The notes under the pieces: generated by a model
Database searches by the model: none
Told to the model about the DNA's origin: nothing
Seen by the model: only the letters and a program-made list of their open reading frames with translations
Program-made: the position numbers and the translations under genes
Part shown: in pieces, positions 44,478 to 52,910 of the stretch
Layout of the letters: every line of letters begins with the position of its first letter
Numbering within the stretch: the first letter of the stretch is position 1
Source of the DNA: Hafnia alvei
Lineage (GTDB): Bacteria > Pseudomonadota > Gammaproteobacteria > Enterobacterales > Enterobacteriaceae
DNA length: 64,000 nucleotides
Direction of reading: 5' to 3'
NCBI RefSeq assembly: GCF_034424155.1
Contig: NZ_CP139992.1
Coordinates: 1,628,012-1,692,011 of the forward strand

Positions 44478-44687
44478 ATGACACTGAAAATGGGTCTCGT
44501 AAAATGGTACAGCCAGTCTGAAGGCTTCGGTATTATCTCTCCACTGGATGGTGGAAATGATATCTACGTTAATCGTTCAGGCATTGCTAATTCACGCAAA
44601 AAATTACTGACAGAAGGTCAGCGCGTTGAATTCTCAACTTACCTAGGTAGTCGCGGTCTCACCGCAGAAGACGTCATCGCCTACTGA
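44478..44687 (+). CDS. Divergent cold-shock-like protein
   Basis: 69 residues. It aligns end to end with the preceding Csp, but RNP1 is EGFGIISP and RNP2 is DIYVNRSGI: the usual His and Phe of VHF are Asn and Arg, and the N-terminal WF is WY. RNA binding should be weaker or changed, as in E. coli CspF/CspH. It has its own leader of about 100 bases after the first csp terminator. ATAAGGT precedes the ATG. Probably an old tandem duplicate. Confidence 0.85.
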   Translation: MTLKMGLVKWYSQSEGFGIISPLDGGNDIYVNRSGIANSRKKLLTEGQRVEFSTYLGSRGLTAEDVIAY

Positions 44688-44824
44688 TGGCATCGTATCA
44701 GCCAGCGTTATTCCCTACGCATCTTCACGCTGGCTGAACTGTTTTCCCTTCCTTGCTGCAACTCGATAAGCTTTGCGTATAATCATCTTTCCGGCTTTCT
44801 CATCATGAGGTTCGTCTGGCTACG

Positions 44825-46069
44825 ATGGCTGAAATATCCCTACCTTTAAGTGCGCTTAGAAACCTGCATCTTCATGCTCAAGGTTTAGATAAACCGCGCA
44901 GAAGAAAAGCAACGCCTCTTGATGCGATCGCGTGCATACGTCAAATGAGTTTGCTACAAATTGATACGATCAACGTTGTCGCTCGTAGTCCCTATCTGGT
45001 GTTGTTTTCGCGTCTGGGTTTGTATTCCGAGCAGTGGCTGAATGAGGCTTTACGCAACGGAGATATCTTTGAATATTGGGCGCATGAGGCATGCTTTATC
45101 CCAAAAGAGGATTATCGGCTAGTTCGCCCGCAGATGATGTCACCGGAAAATTTGGGATGGAAATATTCCCCAGAGTGGCATTTGAAGCACCAAGATGACA
45201 TTAGCGAGCTTCTGGCACAGATCCGCCATAACGGACCTGTTAAAGCCACCGATTTTAGCGCGAAGAATAAAAAAACCAGTGGGTGGTGGGAGTGGAAACC
45301 CGAGAAACGGCATCTGGAAACGTTGTTTTCCTGTGGTCAACTGATGGTGAAAGAGCGAATTAATTTCCACCGCGTTTACGACTTGCCTGAACGCGTTATG
45401 CCAGAGTGGAATGATGATGTACACGGTATTAGCCCTGCGCTTGCTCAGCAACAAATGATAGCCAATAGCGCACGCAGCTTAGGTGCATTTAAAGCGCAAT
45501 GGCTAGCCGATTATTATCGACTGAAGAAAATTGATATTAAAGAGACGATAAATAATCTGTTGGACAGCCAAGAGATAATCGCAGTGCGTGAACTGGAAAC
45601 CCAAGAGCACTACTACATTCATCACAGCCTGGCGCATTTATTAGCAAAAGCACAAAACAACGAAATAAAGGCGACGCATACCACGTTGCTTTCTCCTTTT
45701 GATCCTGTTGTTTGGGATCGAAGGCGTGCATCTGAATTATTTGGTTTTGATTACCGCTTAGAATGTTATACCCCTGAAGCTAAAAGAACCTTTGGCTATT
45801 TTTCGCTACCGATACTTCAGCGTGGCGCTTTAGTTGGCCGGATCGATGCCAAAATGCATCGTAAAGAAAAGGTGCTGGAGCTTAAATCACTCCATCAAGA
45901 AAAAGGGGTACGGTTTACGGAGAAAAAGAGGGCGGAGCTGAAAGCTGCTATTACTCTTTTTGCGACTTGGCAGCAGGCGACCGAAGTTAAAATCCAGCAT
46001 CAGCCAGATGATTGGCGCCATTATTGGGGGGATGGCTGGTTGTTGGATAGTGTATTAAGGCAGGCCTAA
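44825..46069 (+). CDS. ycaQ: DNA glycosylase YcaQ (AlkX/AlkZ family, interstrand crosslink repair)
   Basis: 414 residues of the winged-helix HTH_42 family. The catalytic Gln-x-Asp is at Q45-I-D47 in LLQIDTINVV, and the C-terminal winged helices include HTTLLSPFDPVVWDRRR and GRIDAKMHRK. E. coli YcaQ unhooks nitrogen-mustard interstrand crosslinks and removes N7-alkylguanine. Start ATG 44825; only a weak upstream AGG. In E. coli it is next to lpxK. Confidence 0.95.
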   Translation: MAEISLPLSALRNLHLHAQGLDKPRRRKATPLDAIACIRQMSLLQIDTINVVARSPYLVLFSRLGLYSEQWLNEALRNGDIFEYWAHEACFIPKEDYRLVRPQMMSPENLGWKYSPEWHLKHQDDISELLAQIRHNGPVKATDFSAKNKKTSGWWEWKPEKRHLETLFSCGQLMVKERINFHRVYDLPERVMPEWNDDVHGISPALAQQQMIANSARSLGAFKAQWLADYYRLKKIDIKETINNLLDSQEIIAVRELETQEHYYIHHSLAHLLAKAQNNEIKATHTTLLSPFDPVVWDRRRASELFGFDYRLECYTPEAKRTFGYFSLPILQRGALVGRIDAKMHRKEKVLELKSLHQEKGVRFTEKKRAELKAAITLFATWQQATEVKIQHQPDDWRHYWGDGWLLDSVLRQA

Positions 46070-46076
46070 ATACCAA

Positions 46077-46106
46077 AAAGGGCAATGGTTGTTTCCATTG
46101 CCCTTT
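46077..46106. terminator. Strong hairpin after ycaQ, better terminator on the minus strand
   Basis: Perfect 12-bp stem AAAGGGCAATGG/CCATTGCCCTTT with a 6-base loop. On the + strand AGCC follows the stem; on the minus strand TTGGT extends the T run. It could end ycaQ transcripts and also a leftward RNA. Confidence 0.7.
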
Positions 46107-46195
46107 AGCCAATCAGTTACTGTAATTGGCGAACATCGCGATGATTTTATGCAGCAGTTTCATATGTATCTTACTTTCTAGTTTTTGTAGGAAAT

Positions 46196-46211
46196 TGTGA
46201 TGTGTATCACG
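46196..46211. promoter_or_regulatory. CRP-like site in a convergent intergenic region
   Basis: TGTGATGTGTATCACG matches the CRP consensus TGTGA-N6-TCACA at 9 of 10 positions, with AAT and TTT flanks. It lies between the 3' ends of ycaQ and the 2Fe-2S subunit gene, not upstream of either. Confidence 0.5.
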
Positions 46212-46283
46212 TTTGATAATTTACTCCTCTGCAAAACCAACTGCAACATGTTTTGTTTAAGTGTGTTTGATGTTAATAAAAAG

Positions 46284-46308
46284 AAAAATCGGCACTAGGC
46301 CGATTTTT
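46284..46308. terminator. Bidirectional rho-independent terminator of the molybdenum hydroxylase operon
   Basis: 10-bp stem AAAAATCGGC/GCCGATTTTT (46284-46293 with 46299-46308) with a 5-base loop, 23 bases past the 2Fe-2S subunit stop. Confidence 0.88.
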
Positions 46309-46331
46309 AATGTGGCAAATCAAGACGATCT

Positions 46332-46790
46332 TTAGCTTTTCAGCGCGGCATGAATCGACTGAATGATTGGTTGATAACCCGTGCAGCGGCAAATGTTGCC
46401 TTCAAGCGCATCCATGAGTTGCTCATCGCTGGGACTGGGGGGCTTAGCCAGCAATGCCGATGTGCTAACAAGAACGCCTGGCGTACAGAAGCCACACTGC
46501 ACGCCGCCATGCTCAATAAATGCATTTTGAAGCTTTTGAGTCATAGGATCGTCACGTAATCCTTCGAGCGTGGTAATGTCAGCACCGTCGCATTGCTCAG
46601 CTAAAACTAAACAGGAGCAAACGGCGTTTCCATCCATGATAACGGTACAAGCGCCGCACTCACCAACGGCACATCCTTCCTTTGTTGCCGTTAAGCTCAG
46701 TTTATCTCGCACGAAATCGAGCAGGCGCATTTGCCCTGTTACCTGCGCATCAATCAGCTTGCCGTTTACCTTCACTTTGATATTGCTCAT
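46332..46790 (-). CDS. Molybdenum hydroxylase 2Fe-2S subunit (XdhC/CoxS-like)
   Basis: 152 residues. The plant-ferredoxin-type cluster is C40-x4-C45-x2-C48-x11-C60, and the second alpha-helical cluster is CGFC ... CRCTGYQP. It transfers electrons from the Mo centre to FAD. I chose the ATG at 46790: AAGGAG is 6 bases upstream and overlaps the stop region of the preceding Mo/FAD gene, implying translational coupling; in-frame TTG/ATG codons immediately upstream are too close. Substrate is set by the partner chain. Confidence 0.93.
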   Translation of the reverse strand: MSNIKVKVNGKLIDAQVTGQMRLLDFVRDKLSLTATKEGCAVGECGACTVIMDGNAVCSCLVLAEQCDGADITTLEGLRDDPMTQKLQNAFIEHGGVQCGFCTPGVLVSTSALLAKPPSPSDEQLMDALEGNICRCTGYQPIIQSIHAALKS

Positions 46791-46800
46791 CATCAACTCC

Positions 46801-49800
46801 TTATGCCAGCTCTGATTGATAGAGAGAATCGGTGGCTTCCACCATCATGTCGCGGAACATATTAATAAACACGGGTTGTTTGTAGGCGGCTGACCAGCGC
46901 TTGCCGATAGCGGCATAAATCAGCTTTTCTAACAGCTGGCTGGCGAGATCGATTGTTTCCTGTGTGAGTCGGTGGCCTAGTAAACAGCGTTCGATATCGA
47001 GAAGCCGCTGTGGTTTGCTAAACAACGCTCCATCGACTAAACGGCAATAGTTCACTATGCCATCTGCGTCACAAGCAATTAGGCAGGTTAGGCTCTGACG
47101 AGTGATGTTCAGCGCATTTCTACGCCCCAACTGATGATAGAAAGCGTGTGGCCTTGGGTTTAGCGGTGGTGGCAATATGACCTTAGTCATCAGCTCATTA
47201 GGCTTACGCTGTGTTTTATATCCTGACTGTAGGAACTCGCACAGCGGCATGCGTCGTGCGCCATCAAGCGACTGCAGCTCAATTTGGGCATCATAGATAA
47301 TTGAAGGAGGCAATGAATCACCACAGGGGGCGGCGTTAACCATATTGCCGCCGATAGTGGCGCGGTTACGAATTTGGTTTGAACCAACCGTTTTGCATGC
47401 TTGTGCGAGCAGGGGATAGCGTTCTCGAATCAATTCGTGCTCGACGATACGGTTAAATGTCACCGCCGCACCAATGACGACAGCGCCGTTATCTTCGGTA
47501 ATCTGCGTCAATTCAGGTATGCGCGATATATCAATAAGATTCATGGCCTTGGTCTGTAAACGTCCTTGAACGATAACATCGGTGCCGCCAGCAATAATGC
47601 TAACGTCATCTTGAGCAAGCAACGCTAAGGCCTCCGGCAGCGTTTTGGCTCGTGTAACTGTGACATCAGTTAAACGCAAAACCTGTTTTTTGTTATCGGT
47701 TTCAACCATTAACTCACTTTGTCGAGCAGGTTTTTTGAGGTTATAACCTAAAATAACCTGCTCAAGGGTCAGCGGCAGTTTGTTGAAGCGAGCGTTCAAG
47801 GCAAAGCTAAGGGCGTTGTTAATGGCCGCTGCGGCTAATTCAGTGGCGGGTTCTCCGATGCCTTTAGCGCCGAGAGGGCCTGCTTGATCGGGGTTTTCTA
47901 CGCCGATAATAGTAATTTCAGGGATATCTTTAATGGTTGGCAGTAGATAGGTATCAAAGTTTTCTGACTTAACCTGTCCGTTTTCAATGTTGAAATCTTC
48001 AAGTAACGCATAACCAAACCCTTGCGCTATTCCGCCGCTGACCTGCCCATTGAAACCCACCGGATTAATAATATGACCCACATCGTGTGCAGCCGTGACG
48101 TGGAGAAGATCCGTTTTCCCTGTGCTGGTGTTGACGCGCACCTCGGCAATTTGGCAGCCATAAACCCAAGTGAAATAAGGGCTACCGGTTCCTTTTTCCT
48201 CGTCCCAGTGAATCGGCGGTGGTACAAACCAACCATATTCGGTCAGACTCACGCTAGCCCATTTGGTTTTGTTCACGGCTGTTTTGAAATCTATCGTTTG
48301 TGATGGGTTATTTTTGTTGCTGATAAACCCGTTTGCCCACAGCGTATTATCTAATTCTTTCGTGCCCAGCGCGTCACCTACAACGCCTAAAATGCGTTGC
48401 TTAATTTTAACCGCAGCGTCAAGGATCGCGCCGCCGCCGACGAGCGTTCCACGTGTTGCGGCGGTAGAACCGCCGTCACCAATCACGGAGGTGGGTGGTT
48501 CGCTAAACATGATTTCAGACAGTGGAATGCCAAAAGCCTCTGCGGCGATGAGCGACATGGTGGTCTGTAGCCCTTGGCCATTCTCAGATACGGAAGTCGC
48601 GATGTTTACGCTGCCGTCTTCGTTCACCTGCACCAGTGCGGTTGAAGTATCGACACCTTCGGCACCAATAGAGCATCCTCGGTAGCTGAGGGCCAGTCCA
48701 ATACCATAGCGATAAACGCCACCTTGTTGATTGAGTTGAGCATAATGCTGGCGCTTGCTATCAAACTCAGCTGAGGTAACCGCTTTACTTAAAACCTCAA
48801 GGGCGGATACGGTATGCTTGTCAAAAACTTGTCCAGTAATCGACGCATCACCTTGTTTTAACGCGTTAATTTGGCGGATATCGACGGGGGATATCTTTAA
48901 ATACTCGGCGATTTCGTCCATTAATGATTCGTTGGCATATACCACCTGTGGTGAGCCAAAACCTCTCATGGCAGAGGTATAGCTGTTGTTGGTGTATACG
49001 CCGGTTACATCGATACGAATATTAGGGATGCGATAAGGCCCAGCAGCCTGAACCGAGCTTCTCCAGGTGACGAAAGGTGTTGAAGCTGCATACCCTCCGC
49101 TGTCGGCGAGGATATCGACCTTCATGGCTAAGATCTGGCCCGAATCATCCAGCCCGACCTTATATTTCATTTTATAGGGATGGCGCTTGCAGCTTTCTAA
49201 AATTGAGTGCTCGCGGGTATAACAAAATTTAACCGGTCTGCCCGTCAGCGTTGTTAGTAGCGCAGAGCGGCAGGCAAGATGATCGATAATATCGTCTTTA
49301 CCACCAAACGAGCCGCCCATCACCGCGCGCTTAATATTGATATGTCCTTGTGGGCAACCCATAAATCTTGCGACAAAGCTGCGTACACGATGTGGATTTT
49401 GGATTGAACCGGAGATAATCAAATGGCGTTCGGTGGGATCGAGCCAAGTGAGCACCACTTCAGGCTCAATGTAAGCATGTTCCTGAAAACCAACTTCATA
49501 TTCGCGTTCAAGAATATGTGCACTGGCGGAGAATCCTGCATCGATATCGCCTTTAATCGTGTGGTGATGCGCCGCGATGTTATTCCCTCTTTCCGGATGA
49601 ATAAGCCGCGCATCGGGTTCTAGTGCATGCTCAACGTCGGTAATGGGCGCGTAAGGCGTATAAGAAATATGAATTTTGTCTGCTGCCAGACAGGCGGCTT
49701 CGTAGGTTTCTGCGGCGATAACCGCAATTACGTCACCGTGAAAAACGACTTCATCTTTAATAATAGGGAGGTAGTCTTTCACCATGATGCCAACGACGGG

Positions 49801-50025
49801 TTCGCCGGGGATATCTTGATATGTTGCGATCTTGACGACGCCTGGAATCGCTAATGCTTCACTAAGATCGAGTTTATCAATTTTGCCTGCGGCAATATCG
49901 GCATAGCGGCACACGCCATACAACATTCCGGGTAGGGTAATGTCATTGCCGTAGACGGCTGTTCCAGTGACTTTTGCCAGTCCATCAACGCGACGGATTG
50001 ATGATGAGGTGCTTGGCGCACTCAT
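46801..50025 (-). CDS. Xanthine dehydrogenase-like molybdenum hydroxylase, fused molybdopterin and FAD subunits
   Basis: 1074 residues. Residues 1-760 are the molybdopterin subunit: QEHAYIEP (Glu187, matching a substrate Glu of xanthine dehydrogenase), MGGSFGGK, AMRGFGSPQ (Arg354), and the base Glu725 in GAKGIGEPATE. Residues about 785-1074 are the FAD subunit (CO dehydrogenase medium-chain fold): IAGGTDVIVQGR near 811 and RNRATIGGN near 887-894. The order Mo-then-FAD in one chain with a detached 2Fe-2S protein is unlike E. coli XdhA/XdhB/XdhC (three genes) or animal XDH. Glu187 and Arg354 favour a purine substrate. GTAAGGAG precedes the ATG. Confidence 0.88.
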   Translation of the reverse strand: MSAPSTSSSIRRVDGLAKVTGTAVYGNDITLPGMLYGVCRYADIAAGKIDKLDLSEALAIPGVVKIATYQDIPGEPVVGIMVKDYLPIIKDEVVFHGDVIAVIAAETYEAACLAADKIHISYTPYAPITDVEHALEPDARLIHPERGNNIAAHHHTIKGDIDAGFSASAHILEREYEVGFQEHAYIEPEVVLTWLDPTERHLIISGSIQNPHRVRSFVARFMGCPQGHINIKRAVMGGSFGGKDDIIDHLACRSALLTTLTGRPVKFCYTREHSILESCKRHPYKMKYKVGLDDSGQILAMKVDILADSGGYAASTPFVTWRSSVQAAGPYRIPNIRIDVTGVYTNNSYTSAMRGFGSPQVVYANESLMDEIAEYLKISPVDIRQINALKQGDASITGQVFDKHTVSALEVLSKAVTSAEFDSKRQHYAQLNQQGGVYRYGIGLALSYRGCSIGAEGVDTSTALVQVNEDGSVNIATSVSENGQGLQTTMSLIAAEAFGIPLSEIMFSEPPTSVIGDGGSTAATRGTLVGGGAILDAAVKIKQRILGVVGDALGTKELDNTLWANGFISNKNNPSQTIDFKTAVNKTKWASVSLTEYGWFVPPPIHWDEEKGTGSPYFTWVYGCQIAEVRVNTSTGKTDLLHVTAAHDVGHIINPVGFNGQVSGGIAQGFGYALLEDFNIENGQVKSENFDTYLLPTIKDIPEITIIGVENPDQAGPLGAKGIGEPATELAAAAINNALSFALNARFNKLPLTLEQVILGYNLKKPARQSELMVETDNKKQVLRLTDVTVTRAKTLPEALALLAQDDVSIIAGGTDVIVQGRLQTKAMNLIDISRIPELTQITEDNGAVVIGAAVTFNRIVEHELIRERYPLLAQACKTVGSNQIRNRATIGGNMVNAAPCGDSLPPSIIYDAQIELQSLDGARRMPLCEFLQSGYKTQRKPNELMTKVILPPPLNPRPHAFYHQLGRRNALNITRQSLTCLIACDADGIVNYCRLVDGALFSKPQRLLDIERCLLGHRLTQETIDLASQLLEKLIYAAIGKRWSAAYKQPVFINMFRDMMVEATDSLYQSELA

Positions 50026-50035
50026 GGGTATCTCC

Positions 50036-50060
50036 TTACGTATTACGTAACGCTATTACG
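50036..50060 (-). promoter_or_regulatory. TTACG repeat cluster before the molybdenum hydroxylase operon
   Basis: TTACG occurs at 50036, 50043 and 50056, the last two as TATTACG 13 bases apart, and TTACGTAA (50043-50050) is palindromic. It lies 11-35 bases upstream of the start codon. A binding site for a local repressor is possible; this is sequence pattern only. Confidence 0.3.
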
Positions 50061-50484
50061 AACCAGATTGTTATGGCTGGTCATCAGAGTTAGCAGTGAT
50101 TAAAAGTAATGAAAAGTGGCGAGTTTGAGGGGGGGAATACTCGACGCTATCCATGGCTGATTGAATTAGATTCAACACTTGTGCCACAACGGAAAAACGG
50201 ACCATCGGTGCGCCTAATATGTGATTTGTCTCGCATAACAGCGGGATGGTTGCGGTGAGTTGGTATGGTTTTTGAACAGTTTAGATTTCTGTGTTTCTAG
50301 AGGGGAAACGGCCCAAACCCAAACAAACGTCATAATGAGATGTTGGGTTATCAATCTGATAGATAGAGCGGCTCATTAAACGGTTTTTGGCCGTATGGTC
50401 ATACAAGCCGTGATAATTTTGCTGTTGCGGGTTATCCTTACATCATGCTTTTTCGCTGATACAAGAACTCGTTTAGGAACAATC
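50061..50484. other. Divergent intergenic region, no supported gene
   Basis: About 420 bases between the Mo-hydroxylase operon and ycaR that must hold both promoters. A short palindrome TTGTGCCACAA occurs near 50179. The in-frame extension of ycaR to 50395 shows no family similarity. Confidence 0.4.
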
Positions 50485-50661
50485 ATGGATCATCGTTTAC
50501 TCGAAATTATTGCTTGCCCTGTCTGCAATGGAAAACTCTACTTCAATAAAGAAAATCAGGAATTAGTGTGCAAAGCGGACCGCCTAGGTTATCCGTTGCG
50601 TGACGGTATTCCAGTATTACTCGAGAATGAAGCCCGCCAACTTCCAGTGGATGAGAAATAA
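50485..50661 (+). CDS. ycaR: YcaR, Trm112-like zinc-ribbon protein
   Basis: 58 residues of the UPF0434/Trm112 family, beginning [14 protein letters not shown] with conserved [14 protein letters not shown]. The CPVC may bind metal in part; the second pair is degenerate. Probably a small activator or partner protein; precise role unknown. I chose the ATG at 50485 with TTAGGAACAATC upstream. It ends 4 bases before kdsB, and the two are co-transcribed as in E. coli. Confidence 0.93.
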   Translation: MDHRLLEIIACPVCNGKLYFNKENQELVCKADRLGYPLRDGIPVLLENEARQLPVDEK

Positions 50662-50665
50662 TCTG

Positions 50666-51421
50666 ATGAGTTTTATTGCTATTATTCCTGCTCGCTACTC
50701 TTCAACACGCCTACCGGGCAAGCCTTTAGCCGATATTGGCGGCAAGCCGATGGTTGTGCATGTTATGGAAAGAGCGCTGGAGTCTGGCGCTGCACGCGTC
50801 ATTGTGGCTACCGATCATGAAGATGTTAAGCAAGCTGTAGAAGCGGCGGGTGGTGAAGTTTGCATGACGCGAGCCGATCATCATTCTGGCACCGAGCGTT
50901 TGGCTGAAGTGATTGAAAAATGTGGCTTTGCAGATGATGAGATTATCGTCAACATTCAAGGCGATGAGCCGTTGATCCCGCCAGCCATTATCTGTCAGGT
51001 GGCGCAGAATTTGGCCGGTAGCGAAGCGGGTATGGCCACGTTGGCGGTACCGATTACGACTAGCGAAGAGGCGTTTAATCCAAATGCGGTAAAAGTCGTT
51101 TGTGATAAAAATGGCTATGCGCTCTACTTCTCACGCGCGACAATTCCTTGGGATCGCGATCGCTTTGCGGTATCACGTGATGAAATTGGCAACGTTTTCC
51201 TGCGCCACATTGGTATTTACGCTTATCGTGCTGGTTTTATTCGCCGCTATGTTACTTGGGCACCTAGCGATCTTGAGCAGATTGAAATGCTCGAGCAGCT
51301 GCGAGTGCTTTGGTACGGTGAAAAAATTCATGTGGATGTTGCGCAAACCGCGCCAAGCCCTGGTGTTGACACCATTGAAGATTTGGAAACCGTTCGTGCT
51401 ATTTTTGCGGCGGCTCAATAA
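50666..51421 (+). CDS. kdsB: 3-deoxy-manno-octulosonate cytidylyltransferase
   Basis: 251 residues. The N-terminal nucleotide-binding motif is [15 protein letters not shown], followed by [11 protein letters not shown] and PWDRDRF. It activates Kdo to CMP-Kdo for lipopolysaccharide core synthesis. I chose the ATG at 50666 ([11 protein letters not shown]), which matches the family; 22 upstream codons overlap ycaR in another frame. Confidence 0.98.
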   Translation: MSFIAIIPARYSSTRLPGKPLADIGGKPMVVHVMERALESGAARVIVATDHEDVKQAVEAAGGEVCMTRADHHSGTERLAEVIEKCGFADDEIIVNIQGDEPLIPPAIICQVAQNLAGSEAGMATLAVPITTSEEAFNPNAVKVVCDKNGYALYFSRATIPWDRDRFAVSRDEIGNVFLRHIGIYAYRAGFIRRYVTWAPSDLEQIEMLEQLRVLWYGEKIHVDVAQTAPSPGVDTIEDLETVRAIFAAAQ

Positions 51422-51454
51422 GCTGATTTATCACCAATCGTTTATGTTTAAATT

Positions 51455-51481
51455 AAGAGCGTGCAAGTGCACGCTCTTTTG
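51455..51481 (+). terminator. Rho-independent terminator of ycaR-kdsB
   Basis: Perfect 10-bp stem AAGAGCGTGC/GCACGCTCTT with loop AAGT and trailing T. Confidence 0.9.
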
Positions 51482-51553
51482 ATCTAGTCGAATACAATAC
51501 CTTGATAAATCCGCCATGATAACTTTCTATCTGGTGAAAAAAGGTACCGCGCA

Positions 51554-52471
51554 ATGCAGCAAAACCTGTATCACAACATGGATCATTTAAAAGCCGAACT
51601 TAGCGTTGTTCTTGGTGAGTCAATTGGCCGCTTAGAACAGATCAGTGAACAGCCGTATGCCAGCCTTTTTGCCCTCTATAATCAGCAGGGCACGCCTTTA
51701 CCTTTGGTAGCAAAAACTTTTTTATGCCAAGGAATTGCCCAACAGGAAGCTTACAAACTGTCGATGCTTGCACGGCAGGGCGATATCCGCTTACCGACGG
51801 TTTATGGCGTTCTCACAACCCATCAGTCCCCATTCAAAGAAGTATTATTAATTGAACGATTGCGCGGTGTTTCTGTTGAAGCGCCGACACGAACGCCGCA
51901 GCGCTGGTCGTGCTTAAAAGACCAAATTGCAGAAGGGCTCCTCTCTTGGCATCGCATTGATAGCCACGGTTGTGTGGGTAACGTTGACAGCGTACAGGAA
52001 AATCGCTGGCCAGCTTGGTACGCACAGCGCTTGGAGGTCATCTGGGCCACGCTTGGCAATATGCCAACGTCTGATTTAAGCATTGAAGCTCGCCGTATTT
52101 TGTTTCGAAGTAAAGAACAATTGCCTGAGCTGTTTGCGGGCTTTGACGATAGCTGCGTGCTGGTTCATGGCAACTTAACGCTAAGAAGCATGTTAAAAGA
52201 TCCCAAAAGCGATCAGCTACTTGCCATGCTGAATCCAGGAATGATGCTCTGGGCTCCGCGTGAGTATGATCTATTCCGTTTGAGCGAAGATGGTATGGCT
52301 ACCGAATTGCTTCACTCCTATTTGCAGAAAGCCCCCGTGAGCGAGGATTTTATGGTACGCCGCTGGCTATATGTTCTGTGGGAGTCAATTGGGCGCTATT
52401 TACATACTGGCGTGGTAGATCGTCCGGTTGTTGAACGCGCAGCTCAGCAACTGCTCCCTTGGTTGGGTTAA
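51554..52471 (+). CDS. ycbJ: YcbJ, aminoglycoside phosphotransferase-fold protein of unknown function
   Basis: 305 residues. It resembles E. coli YcbJ along its length (LRGVSVEAPTRTPQRW, CVLVHGNLTLRSMLKD, APREYDLFRL). The kinase-like fold with HGN in place of the HGD catalytic loop, and no clear downstream metal Asp, suggests it may not phosphorylate. I kept the ATG at 51554 because AAAGGT precedes it; ATG 51578 corresponds to the E. coli start but has no ribosome binding site. Confidence 0.85.
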   Translation: MQQNLYHNMDHLKAELSVVLGESIGRLEQISEQPYASLFALYNQQGTPLPLVAKTFLCQGIAQQEAYKLSMLARQGDIRLPTVYGVLTTHQSPFKEVLLIERLRGVSVEAPTRTPQRWSCLKDQIAEGLLSWHRIDSHGCVGNVDSVQENRWPAWYAQRLEVIWATLGNMPTSDLSIEARRILFRSKEQLPELFAGFDDSCVLVHGNLTLRSMLKDPKSDQLLAMLNPGMMLWAPREYDLFRLSEDGMATELLHSYLQKAPVSEDFMVRRWLYVLWESIGRYLHTGVVDRPVVERAAQQLLPWLG

Positions 52472-52910
52472 CTGTGAGCTGTATTTGAGCATGAAAACCA
52501 GCAAGCCATATTAGGTTGCTGGTTAATTATCAATCACTATGAGAGGTGATAATCTGATAATGATACAAACTGCTACCACTTTGATATTTTGGTGTTCCAA
52601 TAAACGCCCTGTTTCATTCCTCGATGATGCTTTCGCCCGCTAATTTCGCTGAAATATAACGTCTTATTAAGTATCAAATGTGATACCGCCCGCAATTATT
52701 TCGTTTATCTCCCTATTTAGCCTCCAATAAATAAAAGTTCGCATGCTCTGTGCATAGTTGGCATGTGCGCAAATAACTGATGTGTTCTATCAACTCTAAA
52801 ACTATTTGCGCTGACGAAAACGCTGTACATCCGTAAATAGGGGAGCAAGTGCTCTCGAATCGTAGCTGGTTAACCTACCATTTAGCCGAGCCGTAAGGAG
52901 TGATGTGTCC
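52472..52910 (+). promoter_or_regulatory. ycbJ-uacT intergenic region with inverted repeats
   Basis: About 440 AT-rich bases without a gene. AACCAGCAA/TTGCTGGTT (52496-52504, 52516-52524) is a hairpin after ycbJ with a poor T tail. GTATCA-AATG-TGATAC at 52671-52686 is a tight palindrome, about 230 bases before uacT, that could be an operator. Confidence 0.35.
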
